Assembly: GCA_002499455.1 (NCBI GenBank)
Contig: DALN01000064.1
Span: 1 to 12,072, forward strand
Length of the DNA: 12,072 nucleotides
Reading direction: 5' to 3'
DNA from: Methanoculleus sp. UBA77
Lineage (GTDB): Archaea > Halobacteriota > Methanomicrobia > Methanomicrobiales > Methanoculleaceae
Of the stretch, positions 1 to 6,474 are shown piece after piece. The notes under the pieces were generated by a model. That model worked only from the letters and a program-made list of their open reading frames with translations. It made no database searches and was not told the origin of the DNA. Each line of letters starts with the position of its first letter. The stretch's first letter is position 1. Both the position numbers and the translations under genes were made by a program.

Positions 1-1
1 C

Positions 2-31
2 GGCGCGGTCGTCAGCACCCTGGAGGGATGA
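2..31 (+). CDS. possible C-terminal tail of an upstream gene (partial)
   Basis: A frame open from the window edge ends at TGA 29-31 and encodes only GAVVSTLEG. The next gene starts four bases later in the same frame, and its GGAGGG ribosome site lies inside the end of this frame, as is usual in tight archaeal operons. DUF3006 proteins commonly sit directly downstream of a metallo-beta-lactamase-fold (ComEC-like) hydrolase. That is a plausible identity for the cut gene, but nine residues cannot prove it. The frame could also be chance read-through upstream of the GTG start. Confidence 0.35.
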   Translation, partial: GAVVSTLEG

Positions 32-34
32 GCC

Positions 35-274
35 GTGCAGGACGAGTCGGCGTTCAGGGTGAGCCTCGACCGCGTCGAGGAGGACCTGGCCGTCCTCCTC
101 GTCCGCGAGGACGAGTCGGTCCGCATCACGCTCCCCCGTTCCCTCCTGCCGGAGGCCGCCCGCGAGGGTGATATTCTGGAGATAGCGGTCCGCCGGGACG
201 TCGAGGGGACCGAGGAGGCGAGGCAGCGGGTGGCGGACCGGATAGCGCGGCTTCGGGCGAAGGGCAGAGACTGA
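35..274 (+). CDS. DUF3006-like small protein
   Basis: A 79-residue acidic, soluble protein. The start is GTG, the first possible start after an in-frame TGA at 29-31, with GGAGGG at 22-27 seven bases upstream. The order of elements fits the DUF3006 family of small beta-rich proteins. VSLDRVEEDLAVLLV (about residues 9-23) matches the family's opening in which an aspartate-arginine pair precedes a strand. It is followed by a short acidic strand, a PRSLLPEAAREGDILEI segment (34-50), and a charged C-terminal helix. Family length is about 70-90 residues, so it looks complete. The family has no established biochemical role and often accompanies secreted metallo-beta-lactamase-fold hydrolases. The small gap to the preceding frame suggests co-transcription with whatever lies upstream. 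The family call rests on pattern recognition only. Confidence 0.75.
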   Translation: MQDESAFRVSLDRVEEDLAVLLVREDESVRITLPRSLLPEAAREGDILEIAVRRDVEGTEEARQRVADRIARLRAKGRD

Positions 275-350
275 CTTACCCTTTGGGCTCCCGCACCCGT
301 GGCGTTCGAGTTTGCTCCAATCGCAAGTCGCGCCTACGGGGCTCCAACTC

Positions 351-365
351 CGCTCTTACAGAGCG
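351..365. repeat. short perfect hairpin in non-coding gap
   Basis: CGCTCT (351-356) and AGAGCG (360-365) are exact reverse complements around a TAC loop. It lies about 80 bases after the DUF3006-like gene in non-coding DNA. It could help end or stabilise that transcript, but no T-run follows it directly. The rest of 275-409 shows no gene: the short open frames there lack ribosome sites and protein-like composition. Confidence 0.4.
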
Positions 366-409
366 TCGTTCTTCGCACGAGTCTGTGCCAATGTGCATAC
401 CTCGTTGAC

Positions 410-487
410 TCACGCGAAGGCGCGAAGCCGCGAAGGGATGTCACAGGTACCTGTACCGATCTTCGCGTTTTTCGCGGCTTCGCGTGA
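410..487. repeat. long imperfect inverted repeat, REP-like
   Basis: The left arm (410-435) opens with TCACGCGAAG and continues as further CGCGAAG units. The right arm (461-487) is its imperfect reverse complement, ending CTTCGCGTGA. Each arm is built from short CGCGAAG-type iterations, and between the arms GGTAC-CT-GTACC (446-457) forms its own perfect dyad. The whole can fold into one large stem, or act as paired copies of an intergenic repeat. Motifs of this type (blocks of CGCGAAG or CGCAAAG ending in GTGAGA) recur between genes in many bacterial and archaeal genomes. The function is unknown. It separates the DUF3006-like gene from the lipid-reductase cluster and might end transcription. 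Confidence 0.65.
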
Positions 488-542
488 GACTCCAACTGTC
501 TCCGAGTCCTGTCAACTCCTGTAACCCCGCCACCATCCACTC

Positions 543-550
543 TTTTTATA
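543..550 (+). promoter_or_regulatory. archaeal TATA box for the geranylgeranyl-reductase-family gene
   Basis: TTTTTATA stands out in GC-rich surroundings, with its centre about 30 bases upstream of ATG 577. Archaeal transcription normally begins about 25 bases downstream of the box, which would put the start at about 572-577. The mRNA would then be leaderless or nearly so, even though a GGGAG sequence at 567-571 resembles a ribosome site. Confidence 0.6.
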
Positions 551-576
551 CCCTATCCCTGCCTACGGGAGCACCG

Positions 577-1662
577 ATGAAGAACCGGTGTGACGTGCTC
601 GTCGTCGGCGCAGGCCCCGCCGGCAGCACTGCCGCCCGTTACGCGGCGGAGGCGGGGCTCGATGTCCTCCTCATCGATAAACGGAAGGAGGTCGGCCTGC
701 CCGTCTGCTGCGGGGAGTTCAACGCGTCGACGGCGGTCCTCGCGGAAGCCCTCCCCGGTGCGCCGGGGTTCGACGACCTCTTCCCGATCGATCCCTCGGT
801 CGTCCGGCGGGAGATCCGGGGGGCCGTCGCCGTCTCCCCGAAGGGCCGGGAGTACGAATTCGACCTCCCCGGCTACACCCTCGACCGGGACGCGCTCGAC
901 CGGAGCCTCGCGGACGCGGCCGTCCGTGCGGGCGCCGTCCTTGCGCTCGAGACGACCTTCCTCTCCCTCGACGGCCGCCTCGTCCGGACCCGGCGGGGCG
1001 ACGTCGAGAGCCGTGTCGTCGTCGCCGCGGACGGCCCGCTCTCCCCCGTCTGCCGGTCTGCCGGGATGGAGCGAAACGCCGTCCTCGCCCCCGCCATCAC
1101 CTGCCGGGTCGACGGGGAGTTCGGCGACCGCCTCCGGTTCTACTTCGGCAACAGCGTCGCCCCGGGCGGCTACGCCTGGGTCTTCCCGAAGGAGGGGTGC
1201 GCCAACGTCGGGCTCGGTGTCCAGGACCGGCAGACCCCGCTCCCGGTCCTCCTCAGGGCCTTCCTCGAACGGATGGGGCTTGCCGGCGGCCGGGATGCCA
1301 TGGCCGGGTTCGTGCCCGTATCCGGGCCGATCCCGGAGACGGTCCGCGGGAACGTCGTCGCGGTCGGGGACGCCGCCGGCCACGTCGTCGCCTCCAACGG
1401 CGGCGGGATCGCGACCGCGATGATCTGCGGGAGGCTTGCGGGGCTTGCCGTGGCCCGCCACCTCCTCAACGGCGAGCCGCTCGATGCCTACGAGCGGGAG
1501 TGGCGCTCGGCGCTCGGCCGGGAGCTTGAGGCCGCCGCGAAGACGAAGCGGATGGCCGACCGGTTCCTCGGCTCCGACTTCCTGGTGGAGCGGACGATGG
1601 GGATGCTCGGCGGCGGCGGGATCCGGAACCTCATCGTCTTTGGCGGCCTTTCGGGCCGTTGA
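577..1662 (+). CDS. geranylgeranyl reductase family FAD-dependent protein
   Basis: A 361-residue flavoprotein of the family that saturates isoprenoid double bonds. In archaea such enzymes reduce the geranylgeranyl chains of membrane ether lipids. Seen in the sequence: an N-terminal FAD-binding beta-alpha-beta with GAGPAG at 11-16, the family's P-x-x-C-G-E loop as PVCCGE (42-47), the substrate-pocket motif Y-x-W-x-F-P-K at 199-205 followed by a glycine-rich strand, and the second FAD contact GDAAG at 264-268. There is no membrane segment. The ATG at 577 is preferred over a GTG at 484 because the 31 extra residues would cross the TATA box and precede the FAD fold. At 361 residues it is shorter than well-studied archaeal enzymes (about 390-450), so the substrate may differ from digeranylgeranylglycerophospholipid. 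It opens a cluster with two small genes downstream. Confidence 0.88.
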   Translation: MKNRCDVLVVGAGPAGSTAARYAAEAGLDVLLIDKRKEVGLPVCCGEFNASTAVLAEALPGAPGFDDLFPIDPSVVRREIRGAVAVSPKGREYEFDLPGYTLDRDALDRSLADAAVRAGAVLALETTFLSLDGRLVRTRRGDVESRVVVAADGPLSPVCRSAGMERNAVLAPAITCRVDGEFGDRLRFYFGNSVAPGGYAWVFPKEGCANVGLGVQDRQTPLPVLLRAFLERMGLAGGRDAMAGFVPVSGPIPETVRGNVVAVGDAAGHVVASNGGGIATAMICGRLAGLAVARHLLNGEPLDAYEREWRSALGRELEAAAKTKRMADRFLGSDFLVERTMGMLGGGGIRNLIVFGGLSGR

Positions 1663-1892
1663 CGGAGGGGGGCCGGGATGCACCGCTCGCCCGGCTCTGC
1701 GACCGCTGGGGGCTCTACGAGCACCGGATCCACTTCGACCCCGACACCTCAAGGAGCCAGCGGAAGGTCGACCGCGTCAGGGGAACGCTGGTCGAATCGG
1801 TCTTCGGGCTCCTCTTCCTCAGGGAGGGGCTCAAGGGGGTTGCATCCGCGGCGAACCTGCTCGACCCGCCGCGGGGACCGGAAAGGTTATGA
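1659..1892 (+). CDS. unrecognised 77-residue protein coupled to the lipid reductase
   Basis: I do not recognise this protein. The likely start is TTG 1659-1661, overlapping the TGA of the preceding gene (1660-1662), an arrangement typical of translational coupling. Codon third positions are strongly G/C, as in neighbouring real genes. The N-terminal half is charged (LCDRWGLYEHRIHFDPDT, about 14-31) and is followed by a basic stretch. A hydrophobic amphipathic segment (about 46-58, VESVFGLLFLREG) then leads to the C-terminus. It has no signal peptide, no clear transmembrane helix and no metal-binding cysteine pattern. Position suggests a role linked to the reductase, such as an accessory or membrane-docking protein, but that is inference. 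A downstream start in the same frame is not obvious. Confidence 0.6.
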   Translation: MTEGGRDAPLARLCDRWGLYEHRIHFDPDTSRSQRKVDRVRGTLVESVFGLLFLREGLKGVASAANLLDPPRGPERL

Positions 1893-1915
1893 TTCTCCGG
1901 TCCTCCCGGTCCCCC

Positions 1916-1920
1916 GGAGG
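1916..1920 (+). promoter_or_regulatory. ribosome binding site that points to a CTG start
   Basis: GGAGG lies 8 bases before CTG 1929 and only 2 bases before ATT 1923. Normal spacing favours CTG. The standard GTG at 1971 is 50 bases away and has no comparable site. Confidence 0.5.
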
Positions 1921-1928
1921 CGATTGAG

Positions 1929-2210
1929 CTGGTCGATGTTGTCAAGGCCGACGGCAGGAGAGAACCGTTCGTGCGGGAGAAGGTGACCGTGAGCGCACTG
2001 AAGGCGGGAGCGCCGCCGGAGGAGGCCCGGGCGATCGGGGAGGCGGTCGAACGGGTCGCCTACGACGGCATCCCTGCCGCCGAGATCCGGCGGCGGGTGC
2101 TCGAGCAGCTCCGTGACCGGAACCCCGAGTGGGAGGAGAACTGGCTCGTCTACGACCGGGCCGTGAAGAGGCGCGGGGCGGCGGCGGTCGCGGTGCCGCC
2201 GGCCCGCTGA
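1929..2210 (+). CDS. stand-alone ATP-cone domain protein with non-standard start
   Basis: About 93 residues, nearly all one ATP-cone domain, the nucleotide-sensing module of ribonucleotide reductases and NrdR. Visible features are VDVVKADGRREPFVREKV (the family's V-x-K-x-D-G-x-x-x-x-F opening), a helical middle with AYDGIPAAEIRRRVLEQL, and an alanine-rich tail. The only ATG, GTG or TTG in frame is GTG 1971, which would delete the KADGRREPF nucleotide-binding edge. The frame is open back to the TGA at 1890-1892, and GGAGG at 1916-1920 sits correctly for CTG 1929, so I place the start there. ATT 1923 is the alternative. No reductase or regulator domain is attached. It may sense ATP/dATP for another protein, but no partner is visible. 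It is probably co-transcribed with the two genes upstream. Confidence 0.7.
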   Translation: MVDVVKADGRREPFVREKVTVSALKAGAPPEEARAIGEAVERVAYDGIPAAEIRRRVLEQLRDRNPEWEENWLVYDRAVKRRGAAAVAVPPAR

Positions 2211-2520
2211 TCCCCGCATTCTTCACCCGGCCGTGGAGCGGCGTCCCCCCTCCCGGTACTTTAAGGATTACGTTTTTCACTCTCGCGCAGCGGAAGCAAT
2301 ATCTACTGATCCGCGCCCATATCTGTCCTGGATACTTCTATGCCGCCCGGAAATACCAGATTGAGAACGGCTGCCGTAAGGCCGCTTTCCGTTCCGGCTT
2401 CTATACCGGGCATATCCGGCAATAGGTACCCACAGACCGGCACAATGCCCCGCGCTGCCTCTAAAACCTCTCCGATCTGGACGGGGGACGGCGGCGTGGG
2501 CGCGCCAGCAGGCGATATGT
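2211..2520. other. non-coding gap before the exporter gene
   Basis: I see no convincing gene here. The stretch looks less GC-rich than its surroundings. It holds a TATA-like ACTTTAAGG near 2258-2266, a T5 run at 2273-2277, and a CTCTAAAACC patch near 2459-2468 that could be a weak TATA box for the exporter. Small open frames on both strands lack ribosome sites and show mixed codon third positions. Confidence 0.5.
2273..2277 (+). terminator. possible T-run terminator of the lipid-reductase cluster
   Basis: TTTTT lies 63 bases after the ATP-cone stop codon. Archaeal RNA polymerase can stop at short T-runs without a hairpin. It is the first T5 downstream of the cluster, but a single run is weak evidence. 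Confidence 0.35.
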
Positions 2521-3945
2521 ATGCCAACCAGCGATACAGAAGACAGCACACCTATACCCGGTAACCAGATAGATACAGAAGGAACAAAGATACTCCTCGC
2601 CGATCCAAAGACCGCGATCCTCCGGCTCTCGTTGCCGATGATGGTCGCGATGACCCTCATGACCCTCTACAACGTCGTCGACGCGTTCTGGGTCGCGGGT
2701 CTCGGTGCAGATGCTCTTGCCGCCGTCGGATTCTCATTCCCGCTCTTCATCATCACCATCGGCCTAGCGAGCGGCCTCGGCACCGGGGGGGAGGCGGCCC
2801 TCGCCCGGATGATCGGCGCCCGCGACCGGGCCGGTGCAAGCAGCGTTGCGATGCACACCATCCTCCTGATGACCGTCCTCGCCGTCGCCCTCACCATCCC
2901 GCTCGCCCTCTTCGCCGAGGATCTCTTCGTCCTCATGGGGGCGGGCGACGCCGTCGGCCTCGCCACGGCGTATGCACGGATCCTCTTTATGGGGACGTTT
3001 GCACTCCTCTTCGGGGAGGTCGCCTACGCGCTCATGCACGGCGAAGGCGACGCAAAACGGACGATGTACGCGATGGCCGCAGGGGCGGTGGCAAACATCA
3101 TCCTCGACCCGATCCTGATCTACACGTTCGATATGGGGATAGCGGGGGCCGCATGGGCGACCATCATCGCGGAGATCATCTCCGCCGTCCCGATGGTCTA
3201 CTGGCTCTTCATCAAGAGGGATACCTACGTCTCCCTCCACCTCCGCGAATTCGTCCCCGACCCTGCGATCGCGCGGGAGATCCTGCGCGTCGGCCTTCCG
3301 GCCGCCGCCGAACAGCTCTCGCTCGCCGTGATGGCGCTCGTCTTAAACGGCATCATCGTCCTCATCTCGAGTACGGACGGGGTCGCCATCTACTCGACCG
3401 GGTGGCGGGTTGTGAGCATCGGGCTGACGCCGATCCTCGCCATAGCGACGGCGGTGGTCGCGGTCACCGGCGCCTCCTACGGGGCGCGGGCATATGCCCG
3501 GATGGAGTCCGCCCTCGTCTACGCCATCAGGCTCGGGACCGGGATCGGTATCGGGCTTGCGGCGGCCACGTTCGTCTTTGCCCCCCGGATTGCCGCGCTC
3601 TTTGCGGCTCCGGGCGACGCCGCCGGGATCACCCCCGAACTGACGGTCTTCCTCCAGGTGATGAGCCTGGTCTACCCGATGGTCGGGTTCGGCCTCTTCT
3701 CGGCGTCGTTCTTCCAGGGGACAGGGCTCGGGGCGCGGTCGCTCACGATCACGATCATGCAGAACGTCGTCCTTTCGACCCTGCTCGCCTGGATCTTCGC
3801 GATAGAACTCGGGTTCGGGCTCTCCGGGGTCTGGTGGGGCGTTGCCGCCGGGAACGCCATCGGTGCGATCCTCGGCTACGCCTGGGCACGCCGCTACACG
3901 GCGGGGCTCAGGGTCCGGCAGCCCGTGGCGGCGGCAGCAGCGTGA
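2521..3945 (+). CDS. MATE family efflux transporter
   Basis: A 474-residue polytopic membrane protein of the multidrug and toxic compound extrusion family, which exports drugs, metabolites or lipids in exchange for Na+ or H+. The opening LLADPKTAILRLSLPMMVAMTL (about 25-46) fits the archaeal/bacterial MATE branch that begins G/A-D-P-x-x-A-I-L. It is followed by YNVVDAFWVAGLGADALAAVGFSFPL, and by a second matching half beginning near IAREILRVGLPAAAEQL (about 250-266). This two-half arrangement gives about twelve membrane helices, the expected number and length. About 25 polar residues precede the first helix, and no better internal start exists. The ribosome site is weak (AGGCGA at 2510-2515). 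The substrate cannot be read from sequence. The gene stands alone and converges on the histidine kinase gene with a 19-base gap. Confidence 0.9.
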   Translation: MPTSDTEDSTPIPGNQIDTEGTKILLADPKTAILRLSLPMMVAMTLMTLYNVVDAFWVAGLGADALAAVGFSFPLFIITIGLASGLGTGGEAALARMIGARDRAGASSVAMHTILLMTVLAVALTIPLALFAEDLFVLMGAGDAVGLATAYARILFMGTFALLFGEVAYALMHGEGDAKRTMYAMAAGAVANIILDPILIYTFDMGIAGAAWATIIAEIISAVPMVYWLFIKRDTYVSLHLREFVPDPAIAREILRVGLPAAAEQLSLAVMALVLNGIIVLISSTDGVAIYSTGWRVVSIGLTPILAIATAVVAVTGASYGARAYARMESALVYAIRLGTGIGIGLAAATFVFAPRIAALFAAPGDAAGITPELTVFLQVMSLVYPMVGFGLFSASFFQGTGLGARSLTITIMQNVVLSTLLAWIFAIELGFGLSGVWWGVAAGNAIGAILGYAWARRYTAGLRVRQPVAAAAA

Positions 3946-3964
3946 AAATTGGGGGTTCTTACCC

Positions 3965-6295
3965 TCAACCCATCTCTTCTTCGTCGTCGGTCCCGGTATG
4001 GACGACCTCGCGTAGCAGAAAGCGGAACGATGCGCCGAGGTCCGGCCTCCCGGAGACCCGGTCCTCGACCCAGATCCGGCCGCCGTAGCGGGCGACCAGC
4101 AGCCCGACGATGTAGAGGCCGAGCCCTTCCCCGCAGCCCCGGCGCCGTTCAAAGAGCCCTTCTTTCATCTCGTCCGGGATGCCGGGACCGGTATCGTCCA
4201 CGCTCACCATCACGGTGCGGTCCTCCTCGGGGTAGTCTTCTACGCGGATTGCGACCCGGACGTCCGGGCCCCCATAGGTGACGGCGTTCCCGACGAGGTT
4301 GGCAAAGATCTCGGGCAGGAGGTCGTCCGCCCAGACCTCCGCCGTGGCGCCGTCGAACGTGACCGGCGCGTCGGGGATACGCTCGAGTTCCGCACGGATC
4401 ACGCTGCCGAGGTGGACCGGCGCGAGATCGGGGGATGCCTGGTGGATACGCCGGATCGTCGAGACGTTCTGGAGGATGCCCGTGCTCTTCCGGACGCTTC
4501 CCCGGATCTTCTTTGCGTACTCGAGCGCGTCGCCTTCCAGCATCTCGAGCAGGAGGTCGCAGTAGAGGCTCGCGACGTTCTCCGCGTTCTTGATGTCGTG
4601 GGTCATGACGTCGAGGTAGAGGTTCGTCTCGTGATGGGCCGCCTCCAGCCGTTTGTGGAGCATGCTCCGGAGGACGCCCGAGCCGATCTCCCGGCCGATT
4701 GCTTCGAGAAGGTGGCGTTCGTCGTCCCCGATCCCGTCCTTTGACCTGCTGCCGAGGAAGAGCGCCCCGACCACAACCGATTCCGCGAGGATCGGGATGC
4801 AGGCGAGCGACGAGACGCCGAGCGACGAGAGGATCTCTTCCCCGGCCGGCCCCGGATCGCTGCTCTCTTCGAGATACCGCGGCTGTCCGGCGACGAAGAC
4901 GAAGTTCCAGGGCCAGTGGTGGACCTTGATGACCCGGTTGCGGGCAAGGAACTTTCCCGGGACCGCGTGGTGGTAGCGTGTCCGTGCCGCCGTCCGTTCC
5001 GGGTTTAAGAGGTAGGTCAGCCCCACGTCGAAGTCGAGGAGGTCGAGCGCCTTTGCGAGCGACGCCTCGAGCAGTTCGTCGAGCGAGAGGGAGGATGCGG
5101 AGACTCCCATGATCTGGTTGAGGACCAGGAGCTGCCGGTTCGAGGAGACCAGCCGTTCGCCTGCGGTCTTCTGGTCGGTGACGTCGTGGATGGTCCCCTG
5201 GATGAGGACGGGCGTACCGTCGTCGCCGCAGACGTTCTGGACGAACTCATGGACCCACCGCAGCGTTCCGTCCCTGCGCCGGATCCGGTACACCCGGTCG
5301 GTGGAGAAGCCGGCGGCGGTCTGCAGCCGTCCGCTGCTCTCCTGGAGGAGGGGAAGGTCGTCCGGGTGCACGATCGCGTCCCAGGATACGGTCCCGGCGA
5401 GGAACTCGTCGGCGGCATACCCGGTGATCCCCTCCACCGCACCCTGGAGGAAGATGGGGTTTGAGTCGGCCGTCTTCTGGTAGGCGATGCCCTGGAAGTC
5501 GCGGACAAACGACCGGTACCGCTCCTCCTCGTCCATTCTCCGGAGAGCCCGGCCGAGCATATCCGCGGCGACCTCGATGAGGCACTCCTCGTCGGCGGAG
5601 AAGGCGGTCCCCGGCGATGGTGGCCGGCTCCCGGGATAGACCGCCTCCACGCTTCCGGCCTGCCGTCCTCCGACCTGTATCGTGGCGGCAATCTTTTTCG
5701 ATGAGTCGCGGTAGCGGTGGGTATAGACCGCGTCGCCGTGGGTGATCCGGATGCCTACCCGTTCGGGATGGCGGAACCCGGACGGGAGAAGCCGGGCGAC
5801 CTCGCGGAAGAGGTCGTCCGTGGACGAGATCCCTGCGTCGACCAGCCGCGAGAGCCCATGAAGGGTTCGCAGTCCCCGCACCCGCTCCGTCCCCTCGTCC
5901 GTTCCGGGGCGCGGCCGGGTGTTGTGTCGCAGGCGAACGACCCACATCCCCGCAAACGGCTCATGCCGCATCTTCCTGCTCGAGCAGGAGATCCGCTCCT
6001 CTCTCCCCCGGACGGGAAGATCGAGATCCGAGACCTCGTTGCCGGCGTTCAGCGCATCAAAGAGCCGTCCTGCTTCCCCAATATCCCGGAGGTGCGGAAA
6101 GAGGTGCTTCTTGAGAACCCGGCGGGCGTCGTGCCCCAGGATCTCCTCTTTTCGGGCGTCGAGGAGACTCATGATCCGGGCGTTCGCCCAGGCCACCTTC
6201 ATCTCCCGGTCGAGCACGAGGATCCCTACGTCGGGCTCGTCGATGAGCTGGAATGCCTGTCCTGATTGAGTAACTAGAGAATCCACTATGCTCAT
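3965..6295 (-). CDS. soluble PAS/GAF sensor histidine kinase
   Basis: A 776-residue signalling kinase without membrane segments, so it probably senses a cytoplasmic cue. In order: a PAS-like domain (about 17-125); a GAF-like region (about 145-250); a second PAS domain with PAC (about 262-378, with VHPDD and RRRDGTLRW motifs); a GAF domain (about 392-548); a dimerisation helix with phospho-acceptor His566 in MTHDIKN; and an HATPase domain with N-box NLVGN (666-670), G1 DDTGPGIPD (700-708) and G2 GEGLGLYIV (722-730). All catalytic motifs look intact. The MTHDIKN-type H-box is common among kinases of methanogenic archaea. No receiver domain is fused and no response regulator gene lies in the window, so the output partner is unknown. 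The ATG at 6295 follows a G-rich weak ribosome site and an A/T-rich promoter. Confidence 0.88.
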   Translation of the reverse strand: MSIVDSLVTQSGQAFQLIDEPDVGILVLDREMKVAWANARIMSLLDARKEEILGHDARRVLKKHLFPHLRDIGEAGRLFDALNAGNEVSDLDLPVRGREERISCSSRKMRHEPFAGMWVVRLRHNTRPRPGTDEGTERVRGLRTLHGLSRLVDAGISSTDDLFREVARLLPSGFRHPERVGIRITHGDAVYTHRYRDSSKKIAATIQVGGRQAGSVEAVYPGSRPPSPGTAFSADEECLIEVAADMLGRALRRMDEEERYRSFVRDFQGIAYQKTADSNPIFLQGAVEGITGYAADEFLAGTVSWDAIVHPDDLPLLQESSGRLQTAAGFSTDRVYRIRRRDGTLRWVHEFVQNVCGDDGTPVLIQGTIHDVTDQKTAGERLVSSNRQLLVLNQIMGVSASSLSLDELLEASLAKALDLLDFDVGLTYLLNPERTAARTRYHHAVPGKFLARNRVIKVHHWPWNFVFVAGQPRYLEESSDPGPAGEEILSSLGVSSLACIPILAESVVVGALFLGSRSKDGIGDDERHLLEAIGREIGSGVLRSMLHKRLEAAHHETNLYLDVMTHDIKNAENVASLYCDLLLEMLEGDALEYAKKIRGSVRKSTGILQNVSTIRRIHQASPDLAPVHLGSVIRAELERIPDAPVTFDGATAEVWADDLLPEIFANLVGNAVTYGGPDVRVAIRVEDYPEEDRTVMVSVDDTGPGIPDEMKEGLFERRRGCGEGLGLYIVGLLVARYGGRIWVEDRVSGRPDLGASFRFLLREVVHTGTDDEEEMG

Positions 6296-6330
6296 GTGAG
6301 TGTCTCGCCCCCCTGGCGGTTAGTATTTTG

Positions 6331-6356
6331 TCTTGATTATATTAATAAAATGATAT
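6331..6356 (-). promoter_or_regulatory. A/T-rich promoter of the histidine kinase gene
   Basis: On the minus strand this reads as an almost pure A/T block with TTTATTAATATAATC (plus coordinates 6336-6350), a good archaeal TATA region in an otherwise GC-rich sequence. Its centre is about 48 bases upstream of the kinase ATG, predicting a leader of about 20 bases that still includes the weak G-rich ribosome site at 6306-6313. Confidence 0.6.
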
Positions 6357-6360
6357 GCGT

Positions 6361-6391
6361 GGGGGTAGGAGATCTCCGCTATTTAACCCCC
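6361..6391 (-). repeat. nested dyad between the Hdr-like and kinase genes
   Basis: A perfect 10-base palindrome GGAGATCTCC (6368-6377) lies between a G5 run (6361-6365) and a C5 run (6387-6391) that can also pair. In the minus-strand transcript this makes a stem with a U/A-rich stretch after it, so it may end the Hdr-like transcript. The palindrome also sits just upstream of the kinase TATA region, where an activator could bind. The sequence cannot tell these apart. The remaining 6392-6474 shows no gene. Confidence 0.45.
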
Positions 6392-6474
6392 AGGAGCCGG
6401 ATCTCTGCCGGGTGCCGGAAGACCCTTTTCGCCCTCCGCGATGCCTGAGGATCCGGTGCGGCTCCGGGAGCAGC

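Noticed and set aside
410..487. CRISPR-like repeat structure
   Set aside because: The units are inverted and imperfect with no regular spacers, so this is a hairpin repeat, not an array.
299..540. Overlapping small frames on both strands in the first gap
   Set aside because: They are produced by the CGCGAAG repeat arms, with no ribosome sites and no protein-like composition.
484..576. Upstream GTG extension of the geranylgeranyl-reductase-family gene
   Set aside because: It would begin inside the inverted repeat and upstream of the TATA box, and the added residues do not belong to the FAD fold.
553..1752. Long 399-codon antisense frame over the reductase gene
   Set aside because: High GC creates long antisense open frames. 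Its translation is dominated by Arg, Pro, Gly, Asp and Glu with no domain.
2303..2551. Minus-strand 82-codon open frame opposite the exporter's start region
   Set aside because: Its translation has a vaguely protein-like middle, but codon third positions are mixed, there is no ribosome site, it starts inside the exporter's coding region on the other strand, and no family is recognised.
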